The notes under the pieces: model-generated
Database searches by the model: none
Told to the model about the DNA's origin: nothing
What the model saw: the letters and a program-made list of their open reading frames with translations, nothing else
Translations under genes and position numbers: made by a program
Part shown: one piece after another, positions 53,228 to 64,000 of the stretch
How positions within the stretch are numbered: position 1 is the stretch's first letter
Layout: every line of letters starts with the position of its first letter
DNA from: Bugula neritina
Taxonomy: Eukaryota; Bryozoa; Gymnolaemata; Cheilostomatida; Bugulidae
Reading direction: 5' to 3'
Assembly (NCBI GenBank): GCA_964035545.1
Contig: OZ037768.1
Location: forward strand, 22,656,819 to 22,720,818
DNA: 64,000 bases

Positions 53228-54696
53228 CTTCTCTAAAACACCAGTTGATAATATGTCAGTAGTTGGCTTAGTAGATTAATACAATTTAATATTATTTAGA
53301 AATGCTGATTATTTGATAATAATCCAATAGTGTTATCATCATTATTCATAAATTAAGAGCCTTTATTCCTAGCTGTATCAAATACACTCACAAACTAAAC
53401 TTACATTCATAGCGATGGCATTAATTATAGTGTACAAATTCATCATTAACATTATTATATTTATTGACTATAGCAAAAGCTCTAGCACAGCAAAGTCAAG
53501 AAAAAAATCCATTTCACTTAATTTAAACAATAATTTAATGAAATCATCTAAAAAAACATTAAAAATAATATTTGAGATATATTTACCAACTCTATCAACA
53601 TAATTATTAGTAAAAGTCATACTCAATCGTTTAAATGATTTGCAATGAATGGCTGGGTACCATAATACGTAACTTTTAAACATTTATCAAATGATATTTC
53701 CGGTTAAACAGGTATAACTAATATGTATATTATAATAATGATTAAATATAATACTTTTATAGAAATAGACTATTGTTATTAATATTAAAATTAATAAATT
53801 GCTTGGTTACAAGTTACAATGAAATCAACTAAATTTAAAATATCTATTAGACATTAGACTTAGTATTAGTATAGTATTGCTATTACTATTAGTATTAGTG
53901 ATACTGTATTAGTATTAGTATTAGCAAATAAATACATTTAAAACCACTAATCTTAATTAATAATTAAAGCCACTACGACTATCAGTATCACTATGATTCC
54001 AAACCACTAATTACTATTACTACTAGTATTACTATTACTATTAGTAATTAAGACTTAAATTTAAATCACAGAATCAAATGACTAATTTAAATTCTATTTC
54101 TAAATCAAAGTAAGCCTAAAATTTAAAGATAAAGTCAAATGCTAATGATGCGTGAATATTATTATCATTTTGATCATCATTGTCAAAATAATTATTACTA
54201 TCATTTAATATAAATTAAAATAAAAATAAGTAAAAGTAAAACTCAAACTGAAGTCTGAAAATGAAACTGAAAGTAAAGAATTTTAAACTCAAACTAAAAA
54301 TTACTCCAACTGCCTATTGGTGTTGCAACTATAATTCATTACATTTACTAATACTATACAATAATTATATATTAAAAACACAAAGATTGCTAACAGAATA
54401 TATATTGATTGTAAAATAAAAAGCAAAAAGTTTATCATTACAAATGTAGTCCACTAACACAGCTCAGAAACTGTTTGAATTTTGTGCTGTATACAAAGGC
54501 AAAAATTTGAAAAGGCATAGTTTGGAACTTGCATTTTGATTGTTTGTGGTATACTAGTAGCCGCCTGTAAACAGAAAGCTAATAAAACTAGAACAGAGGT
54601 TATGTTTGAAATGTCAAGCTACTCCTAACGTCGCAAAAGTCGTAAGCGGTTTGCTCTATAACTAGTAATAAAATGTATATATAAGGTCTCGTTATT
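53228..54696. other. Upstream region of CEP120
   Basis: About 1.5 kb with the CEP120 promoter and any 5' UTR exon, which I cannot locate. The sequence is AT-rich with short repeats. The open frames at 53415-53603 and 53468-53683 are low-complexity Lys/Asn/Ile and have no family resemblance. Confidence 0.4.
53860..54060. repeat. TAGTATTAG short tandem repeats
   Basis: Irregular tattagtattag/ttactattacta units in the intergenic region between CEP120 and the 5S gene. Compositional only. Confidence 0.7.
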
Positions 54697-54815
54697 GTCT
54701 ACGGCCATATCACGTTGAAAACGCCAGTTCTCGTCCGATCACTGAAGCTAAGCAACGTCGAGCCTGGTTAGTACTTGGATGGGTGACCGCCTGGGAATAC
54801 CAGGTGCTGTAGACT
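54697..54815 (+). rRNA. 5S ribosomal RNA
   Basis: 119 nt starting gtctacggccatatcacg and ending ggtgctgtagact, closely matching the animal 5S consensus. The internal control region is intact: box A agctaagcaacg, intermediate element, and box C tggatgggtgaccgcctggg. The two ends pair (gtctac/gtagac). A run of six T directly follows as the RNA polymerase III terminator, and a TATA-like tatatataagg lies about 25 bp upstream. It differs from vertebrate 5S at several loop positions. It is a single copy here rather than a tandem array, so it may be a dispersed functional gene or a recent pseudogene; no disabling change is visible. Confidence 0.96.
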
Positions 54816-56365
54816 TTTTTCGTTGTTTTTTACAAACCCAGCCTTAAAAGCTGTTTTAAAACACCTTAAACTTTATGATATAATTTCATTATAATATCTT
54901 CATGAATAACAAATATAACTTGTAAGCAACGCAGCCCCTATATTGCACCATATAACCATTAAAGCTTCCTGAAAGAAGGCTTATTAAACATAAAATTATT
55001 GTCTATACCCATTACGCCATAAATGTTTAGTTTTATAGTCATTGGACTTTCATTGCACTTAAAATAAAATAAGAAGCTATAATTTTCCTCTCAAGTCTTC
55101 TTGCGTAAAAACTTGAATGTAGTATGGCAGCTACATGCAGGCCTTCATACTTGACTTTTACATTTTCTTAAATATTTATTACTCACATCAAACCATGATA
55201 AATAGTTTTAGTTTGTTGGTTGTAAACAGTTACATAACATATTAAACTTTTTCACAGTTTCTAATACTTTGTTTTCATTAGAATATAAAATGGTTAAGAA
55301 TTATTGATTTACTTTAACCTAGAACTGTAAACATGTTATTCTGATTTAATTCTGAAGGTATTTGCTGAAACACAAGCCTCGGTATATATTTTGTTTTACT
55401 ATTGGCTTTGTAGATGATTGACGTAACTTAAATGTCATAAAACCCTTTACTTAGTATTAAGTTGATTACTGCGTAAAGTGACTAAGATTTACATTTGCTG
55501 TATCAATATTGGCTAGTTGAAACTATCTGATCGATTACATCATTATATACACTCCCTGCTATTCTATATAATATACTACATATACAATGTGCTATAATTG
55601 CTATTATAACAATGAAAGTGTCATTTTATTTATAATGTTTGCACCAGTGTGTAATTATATTTCCTCCTTGATATAAATATCAGATATTTTAGAAAAGACA
55701 AATATTTATTAAGCTGTCGCTATTCCTGGCCAGGTTATTAAAAATCTAAAAATTCTACCTTTTAACTTTTGTGACAAAAAGTTTTACCAAAATAAGTCTG
55801 ACGTGCATTTCGTAAACTGTAGAAAGGATTATCCCACAATCCTTGTTAAACTCCATTAGAGATTAGTTCATCTGCTGAGCCTTGATTGGCTGATGTTTCT
55901 AATTCCCAATAGCTGATTGGTTAGCTGGGGTATGATGAATTACAGGGGAGTGGAATAATCTAGCTACTAGTCAGTTACTGATACATACCTACACGTGATA
56001 CATCTCTGTTTCTGCGTACTTACACTCTACGTTTACTTGCAGTTCACTCCTACACTTACAGCTCACATCTACTTACAGTTCACGTCTACATACAGTTCAC
56101 GTCTACATACAGTTCACACATACTTACAGTTCACATCAACCTATACTTGAAAAGTTAACTATATATAGTTTGAAACTGCTTATACGTTAAAACGGTACTG
56201 TATCAAAACATACGAAGTTAACAAACTTACATCTGACGTACATACATCTGACGTACTAGGAGCTCACATGCTAAAAGTGGATATTCTTACAGACAAACTT
56301 GAGTCTTACTAAATACATAGCAGTTAGTTAAGTCCTTCTCTTGTGGGATGGTTTAAACCAGCACA
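54816..56365. other. Intergenic region with tandem acttacagttcac units
   Basis: About 1.5 kb between the 5S gene and the class B GPCR start. At 56030-56140 four to five units of type acttacagttcacatctac / acatacagttcacgtctac occur, just upstream of the GPCR first exon. Otherwise AT-rich with no feature seen. Confidence 0.55.
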
Positions 56366-59300
56366 ATGGTTCCTTCAACTTGGATTACAAACTACCTGGC
56401 TATAGCTACTTACTTCCTATTTGTCCTAGGCAGTTTGGTAAGTTCTGTGTAGGTAGATTTGCATGTGTTTCATGGAAATCTACAATATATTACATAATAC
56501 TTATATTTCACTTACATTATTCTTAATACATAACATGTTATACTTAAAAATATGCTGCATCTATTAGAACAATTTTTTATTCTTATGCGAGTGTTTCATG
56601 GATCAGTTAAACAGGGAACTTCTTGAAAATTAATTACTAAATAATCTTGTAACTTGAAACAGTTTGTTAAATTTTTGATATGAAACAAAATATTTACACG
56701 TTTAACTTTAAAATCCCACAGTCAAAAGTAGTTTTATTAGTCTTCACTAAGCAAAATTCACTAATATAATTGGAATATGTTTGCTTTTCAAAGAGATTTA
56801 AGGTAAAAAGCTTTAGTATTTCTAAGAAGGAAAGGTATAACATTGTAAATATATTTTGAAAAAGTAATCATGTGCCCAAAGGAAAATCCTTGAGTAAAAT
56901 ACACTTTGTACTAAAATCATTATAATATTGTTTATTATTCTGTAATAATGCACCAGGCATCTAAGTATACGTTTTTTCCTAATCCAAGCGATAAATATAA
57001 CAATAAAATAATTTAGGTCATAATTTATTGAAAATAGTGAGTGCATATGAATAATGATAGACAGCAGCATAGAGTAAACAGTATAAGCAAATAACACACA
57101 CATGAATCACATGAAATATATTGCAATTTATTTTACAAAATTTTACACATTTTCTCAAATATTAGATTTTAACGATTCTTCAGCCTTAATGTTTTAGACA
57201 TTTGATCTCTTAATATGTATATTATTTATATGCAGCTAGCAGCTGGTATTCTTAGATACATGCTTTGAGTTTAAGGTTTTGGTGAAGTTTTAAAGTTGTG
57301 TTTTTCAGTATTATTGTACTTTAAATTGTTTTAAAAAATGTTTAGTATTTCTGCAACTTTTTATTTATGGCAAAAAGCGTATTATTATTAAACTTTGAAT
57401 TAATTTCTTTTTCAATTAGAATTTGCAAAAACATTTCAAAGTCATTGTTCAAAATTAGTTGTCTAAGTAGAATTTCATCAACATCTTGTAAGCATGAATG
57501 ACTTATTCTCTATGCATTTTATTTATCTTAAAACAATTTAGGTACGTAAAATCTAAATCTGGAAAGATTTTAATAACCTTTTCTTCTTTTGTTTGCACTC
57601 ACTACAGCACCTTCTATTTTAATACTGTGTGGTTTTTCTTCTTAACTATTAAAACTGAATACATTATGCAATATCTTCACCACATCAAACAAGACAGGTA
57701 GATTAAGCTGTTGGATATGACTATGCAAGTACCTTTATCTATTGGTATGGCCACAAATAAAAATAATGATGCTCTAAACACCATTTGTTGGCTTAATTGG
57801 TTACTGTTAGCTAAATTTATTTAGTATGTGGAGTCAACGATTGCTACTGTGTGTGGAAGGTGTACTTATAAATACCCTGATAGGAAGAAAGCTGTTAGGA
57901 CACTTAGGCTATGCATCAATAACGCATTGCCACGATTATATAACTTAATACTATTGATGATATTTTGGTGCAACAGTTTTATGATGATAAGCTATAAAAA
58001 GGTTGCATCGAGTTGCTGGATTTTACTCATTCCTCTGCCTTAAAATCAATATGGCTACATGCATTATGCAGCGAAATCATTAGCATGGCCTCCATTTTGT
58101 TTCCACAAAAAGTCATTAGGACTAAAATGATAATAGTTTTGAAATCTTAGTTTCCTTTTAACTATAGTCTTATCAGCTTTTCAGAAAATAATGTTCTTTC
58201 ACCTATAGCACACTTTTACATTATTAGAAAGCTCAAGACTCGCTGATTTTATAACCCAACAAAGAGCTCTATATGCTGTGAAACATTTTCTTTAATGTAG
58301 GGAGTTGAAAACGACTTCTATATTTCATGGAGAATGTGTTTTTTGAGGCAAATATTGTTATGCTAAATAGATTCCGTAACAATGAATATGAAAAAGTGCT
58401 AAGTGTCAGAATTAGCACACCTGCATTTCCTTGTCATTGGAGGTGTTACCCGCTAATATAGGTATTTAAAAATCAATTTGTTGTTAGTAATTGCACATGA
58501 GAAAACTGTATTGAATATTACGAGAAAAATAATCTGAATTAGTAAAATTGCTGAAATGAAGAGATTACTTTTTTCAAAACTGGGTAATGAAGACGATTGC
58601 GCGACTGTAGAGATACGTGCCTTAATTATTTGAGAACATTTCTTTAGTTTTTTGTTAGTGCTGATACATTAAAGAGGTTAATCAGAACTTATACATCATA
58701 TTGAGATAAAAAATATGTTTATTAGTAAATAAAAACATCATTTCGCTACTTCGAGCCTTGCAATATAACAATTTATCATTAGTTTATGAAGTTATCCTTA
58801 TAACATATTTTCTCAACAAGTGACATAGCATTAAGTCTTACAGCAGTAGTCTTAACTTACATTTTTTGCTGCATAATATTACAATGTTATGTCAAACGCC
58901 TATGAGCTCAGACAAATCAGCTTCTTCATAACGTCAATTTTATACGAAATAAAAATGCTTAGAAAGATTAGGAGAGGAAGAGAACTGTTGTCTAAGTTCA
59001 TTCCGATTGTAAAATGAGTCATTTCGATCAAGTCATTTGAACTTGTCTGAAGGAAACTTGCTGCAGACAATGTATATTGTTCAGGGTTAAAAGCCGAGGA
59101 TTATAAAACAATGCCGTACAGAGTTTGAAACAGATTGTGTCTGACATTTTTAAAGTCACACTTCCTTGTGCCATGCAAAAAGCTGGATAGATTTTGCTTG
59201 CTTAGTACAGAAATTATATGACTAAAAGAATTTTAGTCATATATTTTCATACCGCTTTCAGCATTAATTGAGAGGCAGGTAGTATTTTGAATAAAAACAA

Positions 59301-62300
59301 TTTTAGTTTTGTTTTAATTTAGCAAAATTCATGCTTAATATGTTCATGCTTTTGTAGGCAAAGGTTCATTTTTACAACAAACAACAGCAGCAGCAAAACA
59401 TCGATGATGCTAGAGCTGAATGTGTGGAGATCATTGCTGAACATAAGAGTATCCATCAAACCAGTGAGTTCTACAATTAGTGAAATGTGTAGCTTGGCCA
59501 ATCAGAATCAATTTTGTTAGCACAATTGTTCTCATTGGCCCATGCTTATTAACTACAGCATTTATTTTTAAATCATCTGCAGATATGTTTATTCATTTAA
59601 TCCTGTTGAAAAATTGTCTGTCTCTATGCGGACTTGATTTATGTTGACACCAATATGACTTTTTCCTTCTTCAGCAAACTGGCAAACGCCCATGAATATT
59701 ACAAAGATGTGAGCTAATATACTTATCAATACAATAATTAGAAATAATTTTAACAAGTATGTCTAGCTGTGGTTATGATTGTACATAATAATGAAAAATG
59801 TTAGGAGAAGCTTCTGGTAGCTTTTCTAGTTGACTTGACAAGCACTGAAATATGGTGGCCATTCTCTTTGAGGGCAAGATGTACTGGTAACTCATAATTT
59901 GTGGTTGCACAAGTGACCGAAAATATTTTGAAAATAAAATATAGTTTAACTATGCGTCATTTGAGTTGAAATTCATGTAAACATATTGAGGAATGTACAG
60001 CTTAGTACTAGCCTAATGTTTCTTGCACTTAATTAGTACAACTTGGTGGGATTCTGATGAATGATTCACCGTATTATCACCTACAATCTGGAGGTAGAAA
60101 GGTTACTTGAAATGTTATGTCTTTCATCTACAGTTTATTGCTTGTTCAGGATTGGTGTAAAAAGTCATGCTTTGAACTATTTTAAACTTATGTCTTATTT
60201 TGAGTTTAGGCCTAATAGTTATTTAACGCAACAAGCCATGGAAAATTGCATTTTATCTACAATAACACAGTTTATTTTGGTCTATCCTACTAAATTTTTA
60301 GCCATATAATTATCCCACTAAGGTGGGATAACTCTGTGGTTTCGCACATTTACTGAGCAGTTCATTTATGACTCATTTTATTTAAAACTTGGTTGCCAAA
60401 TACACTTTCTATCAATTCATCTGATTTAACAATTCAAATCTAATTGTCACCTTCATTGTAAACAAGAGGTACAGCTGTCTACTAAAACATAGCCTCATCA
60501 TACTAGAATTTATGAGAGATAGAGGCTGTATACTCCAGCTTCCCTCACCTGAACTCAAAATCAAAGTTTAGGGTGTAAAAAAGCTCCTCTTAATTACATA
60601 CTTTTAATTACATACTTTTGATATGCTATTATGTTTTGATGCATCCAAACAAAAACGTGTTTGCTAAAGCATGTGTTTATTGCCTCTTTATAACGATATC
60701 ACATCACTCCACTCTTTATGGTGATGAAGCTCTTGTACGCATTTATCGTATCATATCGCATTTCGTCATATTGATAAACTCTTCATCGCAGGGCCTTTTC
60801 AATACTCATATCAGCATATTACGCTATTTTGATTGCTACTAACTCACAATACCCACTTGACATATCATATAATCTGCTACAACACAAAACCCTCTTCCTA
60901 TGCCTTCTGTATATAATTGTATTTGGCCATAAAAATACAGCAACAGTTGCATATGCAAACACACTCATAGTCTCTACTGTATTTACAGAGTGTGTTAAAG
61001 TATTATAATTCATGCCACCCACTATGTCTTTTGGTTATGGGACACAGTTCTACAAAACCTTTTAATAATTCATATTAGGTTCCTTATGCAATCAGGTATA
61101 TGTCATAAAATATAAATAACCTGACACCTTTTTTATAAAAACCCACGTCACGGCTCACAATGTTCTCTCAGGGCAAATCTTTACTGCTTAGAGTTGTGGC
61201 GTTTTACCACATAGTTACTTCAAGATACAACTTTATGATTTCTTCAAATGAGTAAAGTTTTCGTGTAATATTGGAATAATTGCACAATCACTGGCGTTGC
61301 TTGGCAACAGATGCAATTCTTTTTAACTTGTCAATTGTAAATGTGTGGTAAAATAATAGCAGGAATTTAGGCTAATTTGGTGCACATGCCAAATTTTAAA
61401 GGTCAAATACGCTGATGTCTTTCGGTTACTCATAGCCATGGAGGAGCATCTCACTAACCCATACTAGCCTGCAGTTACAGTATTACATATCTAAGGCTAT
61501 GATAACTTATTACAGTGTAAACATCAACCTAGTAAAATACCTTCTGTTTAAACAATATAAAACCAACAGCAACAAGCTGCTGAATTCATCACGTGCTGCA
61601 TATTCCAGATTAGCATTTGATTATCATGAGTAGCTGGAAGGGATAACTGCAGCAATATAAACCTGGTATTTACTGTAAATGTCAGTTATTTGTGTTGTAG
61701 ATATCAATGGCTCGTGTCCGATACACTTTGACGGAGCAACGTGCTGGCCCCAGACACCTTGCAATACCACGGCTAGCATACAATGTCCAGACTACGTCAA
61801 CTTATTTGATAGCTCAGGTAAAGGGTGCACAACCCCTGTTTCCTATTTGCTCTTTCTGCATCCCGGTATGTGTATTTTTCCCATCATAAAGGATGTGCTC
61901 TTTTTAAAGTATAATCATTATTGAGAGAAAAAATATAAAGGCTCTAAGAATTGCATTAAAATGTAATGTAGAAGCTATTAAATCAAATTAAACTAGCTTG
62001 TATTTTACTACATTTGTTTACACTGCACTTGGTTGATTATGTATTGCCTATCATCAATCAATATATAACTGATCAATCAATCTATAACTGATCAATCAAT
62101 ATATGATTAGTCAATTGCAATTATTCCTATAGCCAATAAATCCTATAACTTATATTTCTTTATATTCTGTATTTAGGGTTATATGTTACCGCCCTATTCT
62201 AACCATTGTTATGCTTCCAACATTGTGAAATAAATTTTACAATGAGATGGACAAAAAGTATATTTGAAACAGTATCAAATTTAACCCCACATAAAGCACT

Positions 62301-64000
62301 TTTACATTGTGGAATATTTTTTTGTTTTGCACGATATAAAGAGTTGTTTATGAAGTGCTGAAAACCTTTAATATGCTGACTTTAAACTCCCGCTGACTCT
62401 GCATTCCCACTGAATCAGTCTTTCTGCTGACTCTGTATTTCTGCTGACTCTATGTTGCTGATGACTCTGTATTTCTGCTGACTATATAGTTTTTATGGGT
62501 TTGCAGAGACAGCGTACAGATACTGTGGAGCTGATGGTAAATGGAGTTACGACTCTGACAAACATAAGTACAATGTGGATTACGCAAGCTGCATGGAAGC
62601 TGCTAGAGATTTGGACTTGAACTCTGGACTATCTGCTGAGAGTGGAGTAGCAGATTCACCGTTGATACAAGTAAGTTATAAGCATAATATAATATACAGG
62701 TAAGTTATAAGCATATAATAATATACAGGTAAGTTATAAGCATAATATAATATACAGGTAAGTTATAAGCATATAATAATATACAGGTAAGTTATAAGCA
62801 TAATATAATATACAGGTAAGTTATAAGCATATAATAATATACAGGTATGTTATAAGCATAATGTAAGAAAGTACAGGTAAGTTATAAGCATATAATAATA
62901 TACAGGTAAGTTATAAGCATAATATAATAATATACACGTAAGTTATAAGCATATAATAATATACAGGTAAGTTATAAGCATAATATAAGAAAGTACAGGT
63001 CAGTTATAAGCATGTAAAAATATACATTTGTTAAAACATGTTAATTTTTAAGATTTATGTATAATGAAAATGACAGGCAGAGTATCAGAGAAAGAAAACA
63101 TCTTTGGCCACAGTAAAAAATAGTTGATACCTGCAACTTCTTTTAGTTCAATTTAAGTTTTAGTTTGAAGCACTGCTGACATTGTTACGGAAACATGATT
63201 GACGCTTTCTGTGAACTTCTATAAGTACATGTGTACTGTACCTGTCTCAAATAATTTGTTTTGTTTTCGTGCAGAATTAATGTTACACTTTTTACTCTTA
63301 AAACACTTCTAACCTTTCTTCTCACACTCTCTATCTATCAGTATGTTACCACATGTGTGCAGCTGCAAAACCAGTCTTACCACCAATTTCTACACATGTC
63401 ACATGGTCTTGCAGGTGTTCATCAAATGTATTGCATTTTGGTATTGCAGAAGGATTTGGGTAAGAAGAGTGGTTAAGTATTTTACATTACTAAGGAAAAA
63501 CTTGGGCTATTTAGTGGGGCAACTGTCAAGTCACCCTCTACCTTGTGGCAAGTTTGAACTAAGCAACTTCACCTTTTCCCACGCGAACCATCCTACCATG
63601 ACCTTCACTTGTCCTTCTGATGTTACAGGGTCAACTTTGGAACTTAAGGAGGATTTACATCGTAGGAAACACCATATCAGTCACAGCTCTTATCATAGCC
63701 TTAGTTATTATGCTTCTCTTAAGGTAGGTCTAACACTCCTTCCCATAATTTGTCTATTTGTTGATTCTTTGATGATTCACAGATTTTCATTTTCAATTTA
63801 CCCGTAACTTTCACAAACATGACTCATATATTTCTTTCGATTAAAAAGTTTGGTAGTTTTTTCAACTTGGTACAGCAGGTAGTGGGCATAGTTTACCTGC
63901 AGCCACCATCGCTAGTTACCGTGGTTACCATATCTAACAATTGTTTGTTTTACATCAAATAATTGCAGAAGAAAAGGTTTTTTGCTAAGCAAGATTCTGC
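56366..64000 (+). CDS. Class B (secretin-type) GPCR, 5' part, runs off the window
   Basis: Exons: 56366-56437, 59358-59463, 61701-61817, 62507-62670, 63629-63723, 63969 to the window end; all in phase, about 195 residues visible. Exon 1 is a signal peptide (LAIATYFLFVLG). Exons 2-4 form the extracellular hormone-receptor domain: AECVEI, GSCPIHFDGATCWPQTP, NTTASIQCPDYV, AYRYCGADGKW and ASCME give the six conserved cysteines plus one extra in TPC. Exon 5 is TM1 (IYIVGNTISVTALIIALVIM) and exon 6 begins intracellular loop 1 (RRKGFLLSK). The family comprises peptide-hormone receptors coupled mainly to Gs; the subfamily (calcitonin, CRF/DH44 or PDF type) cannot be fixed here. A five-Gln run precedes the domain. 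An optional 45-nt exon at 63415-63459 would also keep phase. Exon 4's donor is tandemly repeated. Confidence 0.88.
56438..59357 (+). other. Large first intron of the class B GPCR gene
   Basis: About 2.9 kb, AT-rich. Short open frames (for example 57498-57701, 57828-58043) lack splice-consistent flanks and family resemblance. No repeat array or RNA gene seen. Confidence 0.5.
59464..61700 (+). other. Second intron of the class B GPCR gene
   Basis: About 2.2 kb. Open frames at 60061-60309 and 60618-60842 are AT-driven and not flanked by splice sites in phase. No mobile element recognised. Confidence 0.5.
62655..63025 (+). repeat. 5' splice-site tandem array in the class B GPCR, unit 29 bp
   Basis: Exon 4 ends gatacaa|gtaagttataagc at 62670. 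About twelve units of 29 bp follow, each reading atacag|gtaagttataagca and then an AT-rich filler that alternates between taatataat and tataataat. Most copies carry a perfect cag|gtaagt consensus, which is stronger than the real donor caa|gtaagt. Single variants are gtatgt, cacgtaagt and gtcagt. The two filler versions alternate, pointing to a 58-bp higher-order unit. Confidence 0.95.

Noticed and set aside
59675-59710. Possible extra exon (NWQTPMNIT) of the class B GPCR after tcttcag
   Set aside because: Its only nearby donor would give phase 2, which does not fit the phase 1 entry of exon 61701-61817.
63415-63459. Possible 45-nt exon (VFIKCIAFWYC) of the class B GPCR
   Set aside because: It is phase-consistent, but would insert hydrophobic residues between the hormone domain and TM1 where none are expected. 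Kept only as an option in the gene entry.

Overview
This is an AT-rich stretch of an animal nuclear genome. The evidence is intron-split genes with GT-AG junctions, a eukaryotic tRNA-Ser, an RNA polymerase III 5S rRNA gene, a tubulin-ring protein, a centriole protein, a SOSS-B single-strand DNA-binding protein, a Ly6-type protein and two GPCR genes. An invertebrate is likely from the compact introns and sequence style, but I cannot name the phylum. There is no bacterial, viral or CRISPR content.

Layout, left to right. (1) 573-16119, minus: a 14-exon gene resembling vertebrate C12orf56. (2) 16667-22044, plus: a complete 13-exon gamma-tubulin complex component 4 gene, head-to-head with the first. 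(3) 22559-28033, minus: an unidentified gene for a membrane-associated protein, tail-to-tail with GCP4. (4) 28654-31860, minus: a complete 6-exon SOSS-B (NABP1/2) gene. (5) 32523-34585, plus: a 4-exon Ly6/uPAR-type GPI-anchored protein, head-to-head with SOSS-B. (6) 35172-35253, minus: tRNA-Ser(CGA). (7) 36061-53227, minus: a complete 20-exon CEP120 gene; its largest intron carries (8) a rhodopsin-like GPCR on the opposite strand, 41398-43574. (9) 54697-54815, plus: a solitary 5S rRNA gene. (10) 56366 to the right edge, plus: the 5' part of a class B (secretin-type) GPCR. Two short non-autonomous DNA transposons with clear target-site duplications sit in introns at 4287-4630 and 26621-27144.

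The most interesting pattern is in the introns. In at least seven introns, and probably nine, across four unrelated genes on both strands, a minisatellite starts at or very near the exon/intron boundary, and its unit contains a copy of that intron's own 5' splice site (GTAAGT, GTGAGT, GTACGT or GTGACC). Units differ in sequence and length (about 21, 22, 25, 29, 32 and 33 bp), so the arrays were not spread by one mobile element. The 5' splice site itself seems to have been the seed of local tandem duplication, leaving rows of potential donor sites. In CEP120 exon 5 the three tandem donors are all in frame and predict protein isoforms.

Exon models were built by hand from splice signals, reading-phase continuity and remembered family similarity. 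Every junction given is phase-consistent, but none has been tested against transcripts or by database search.
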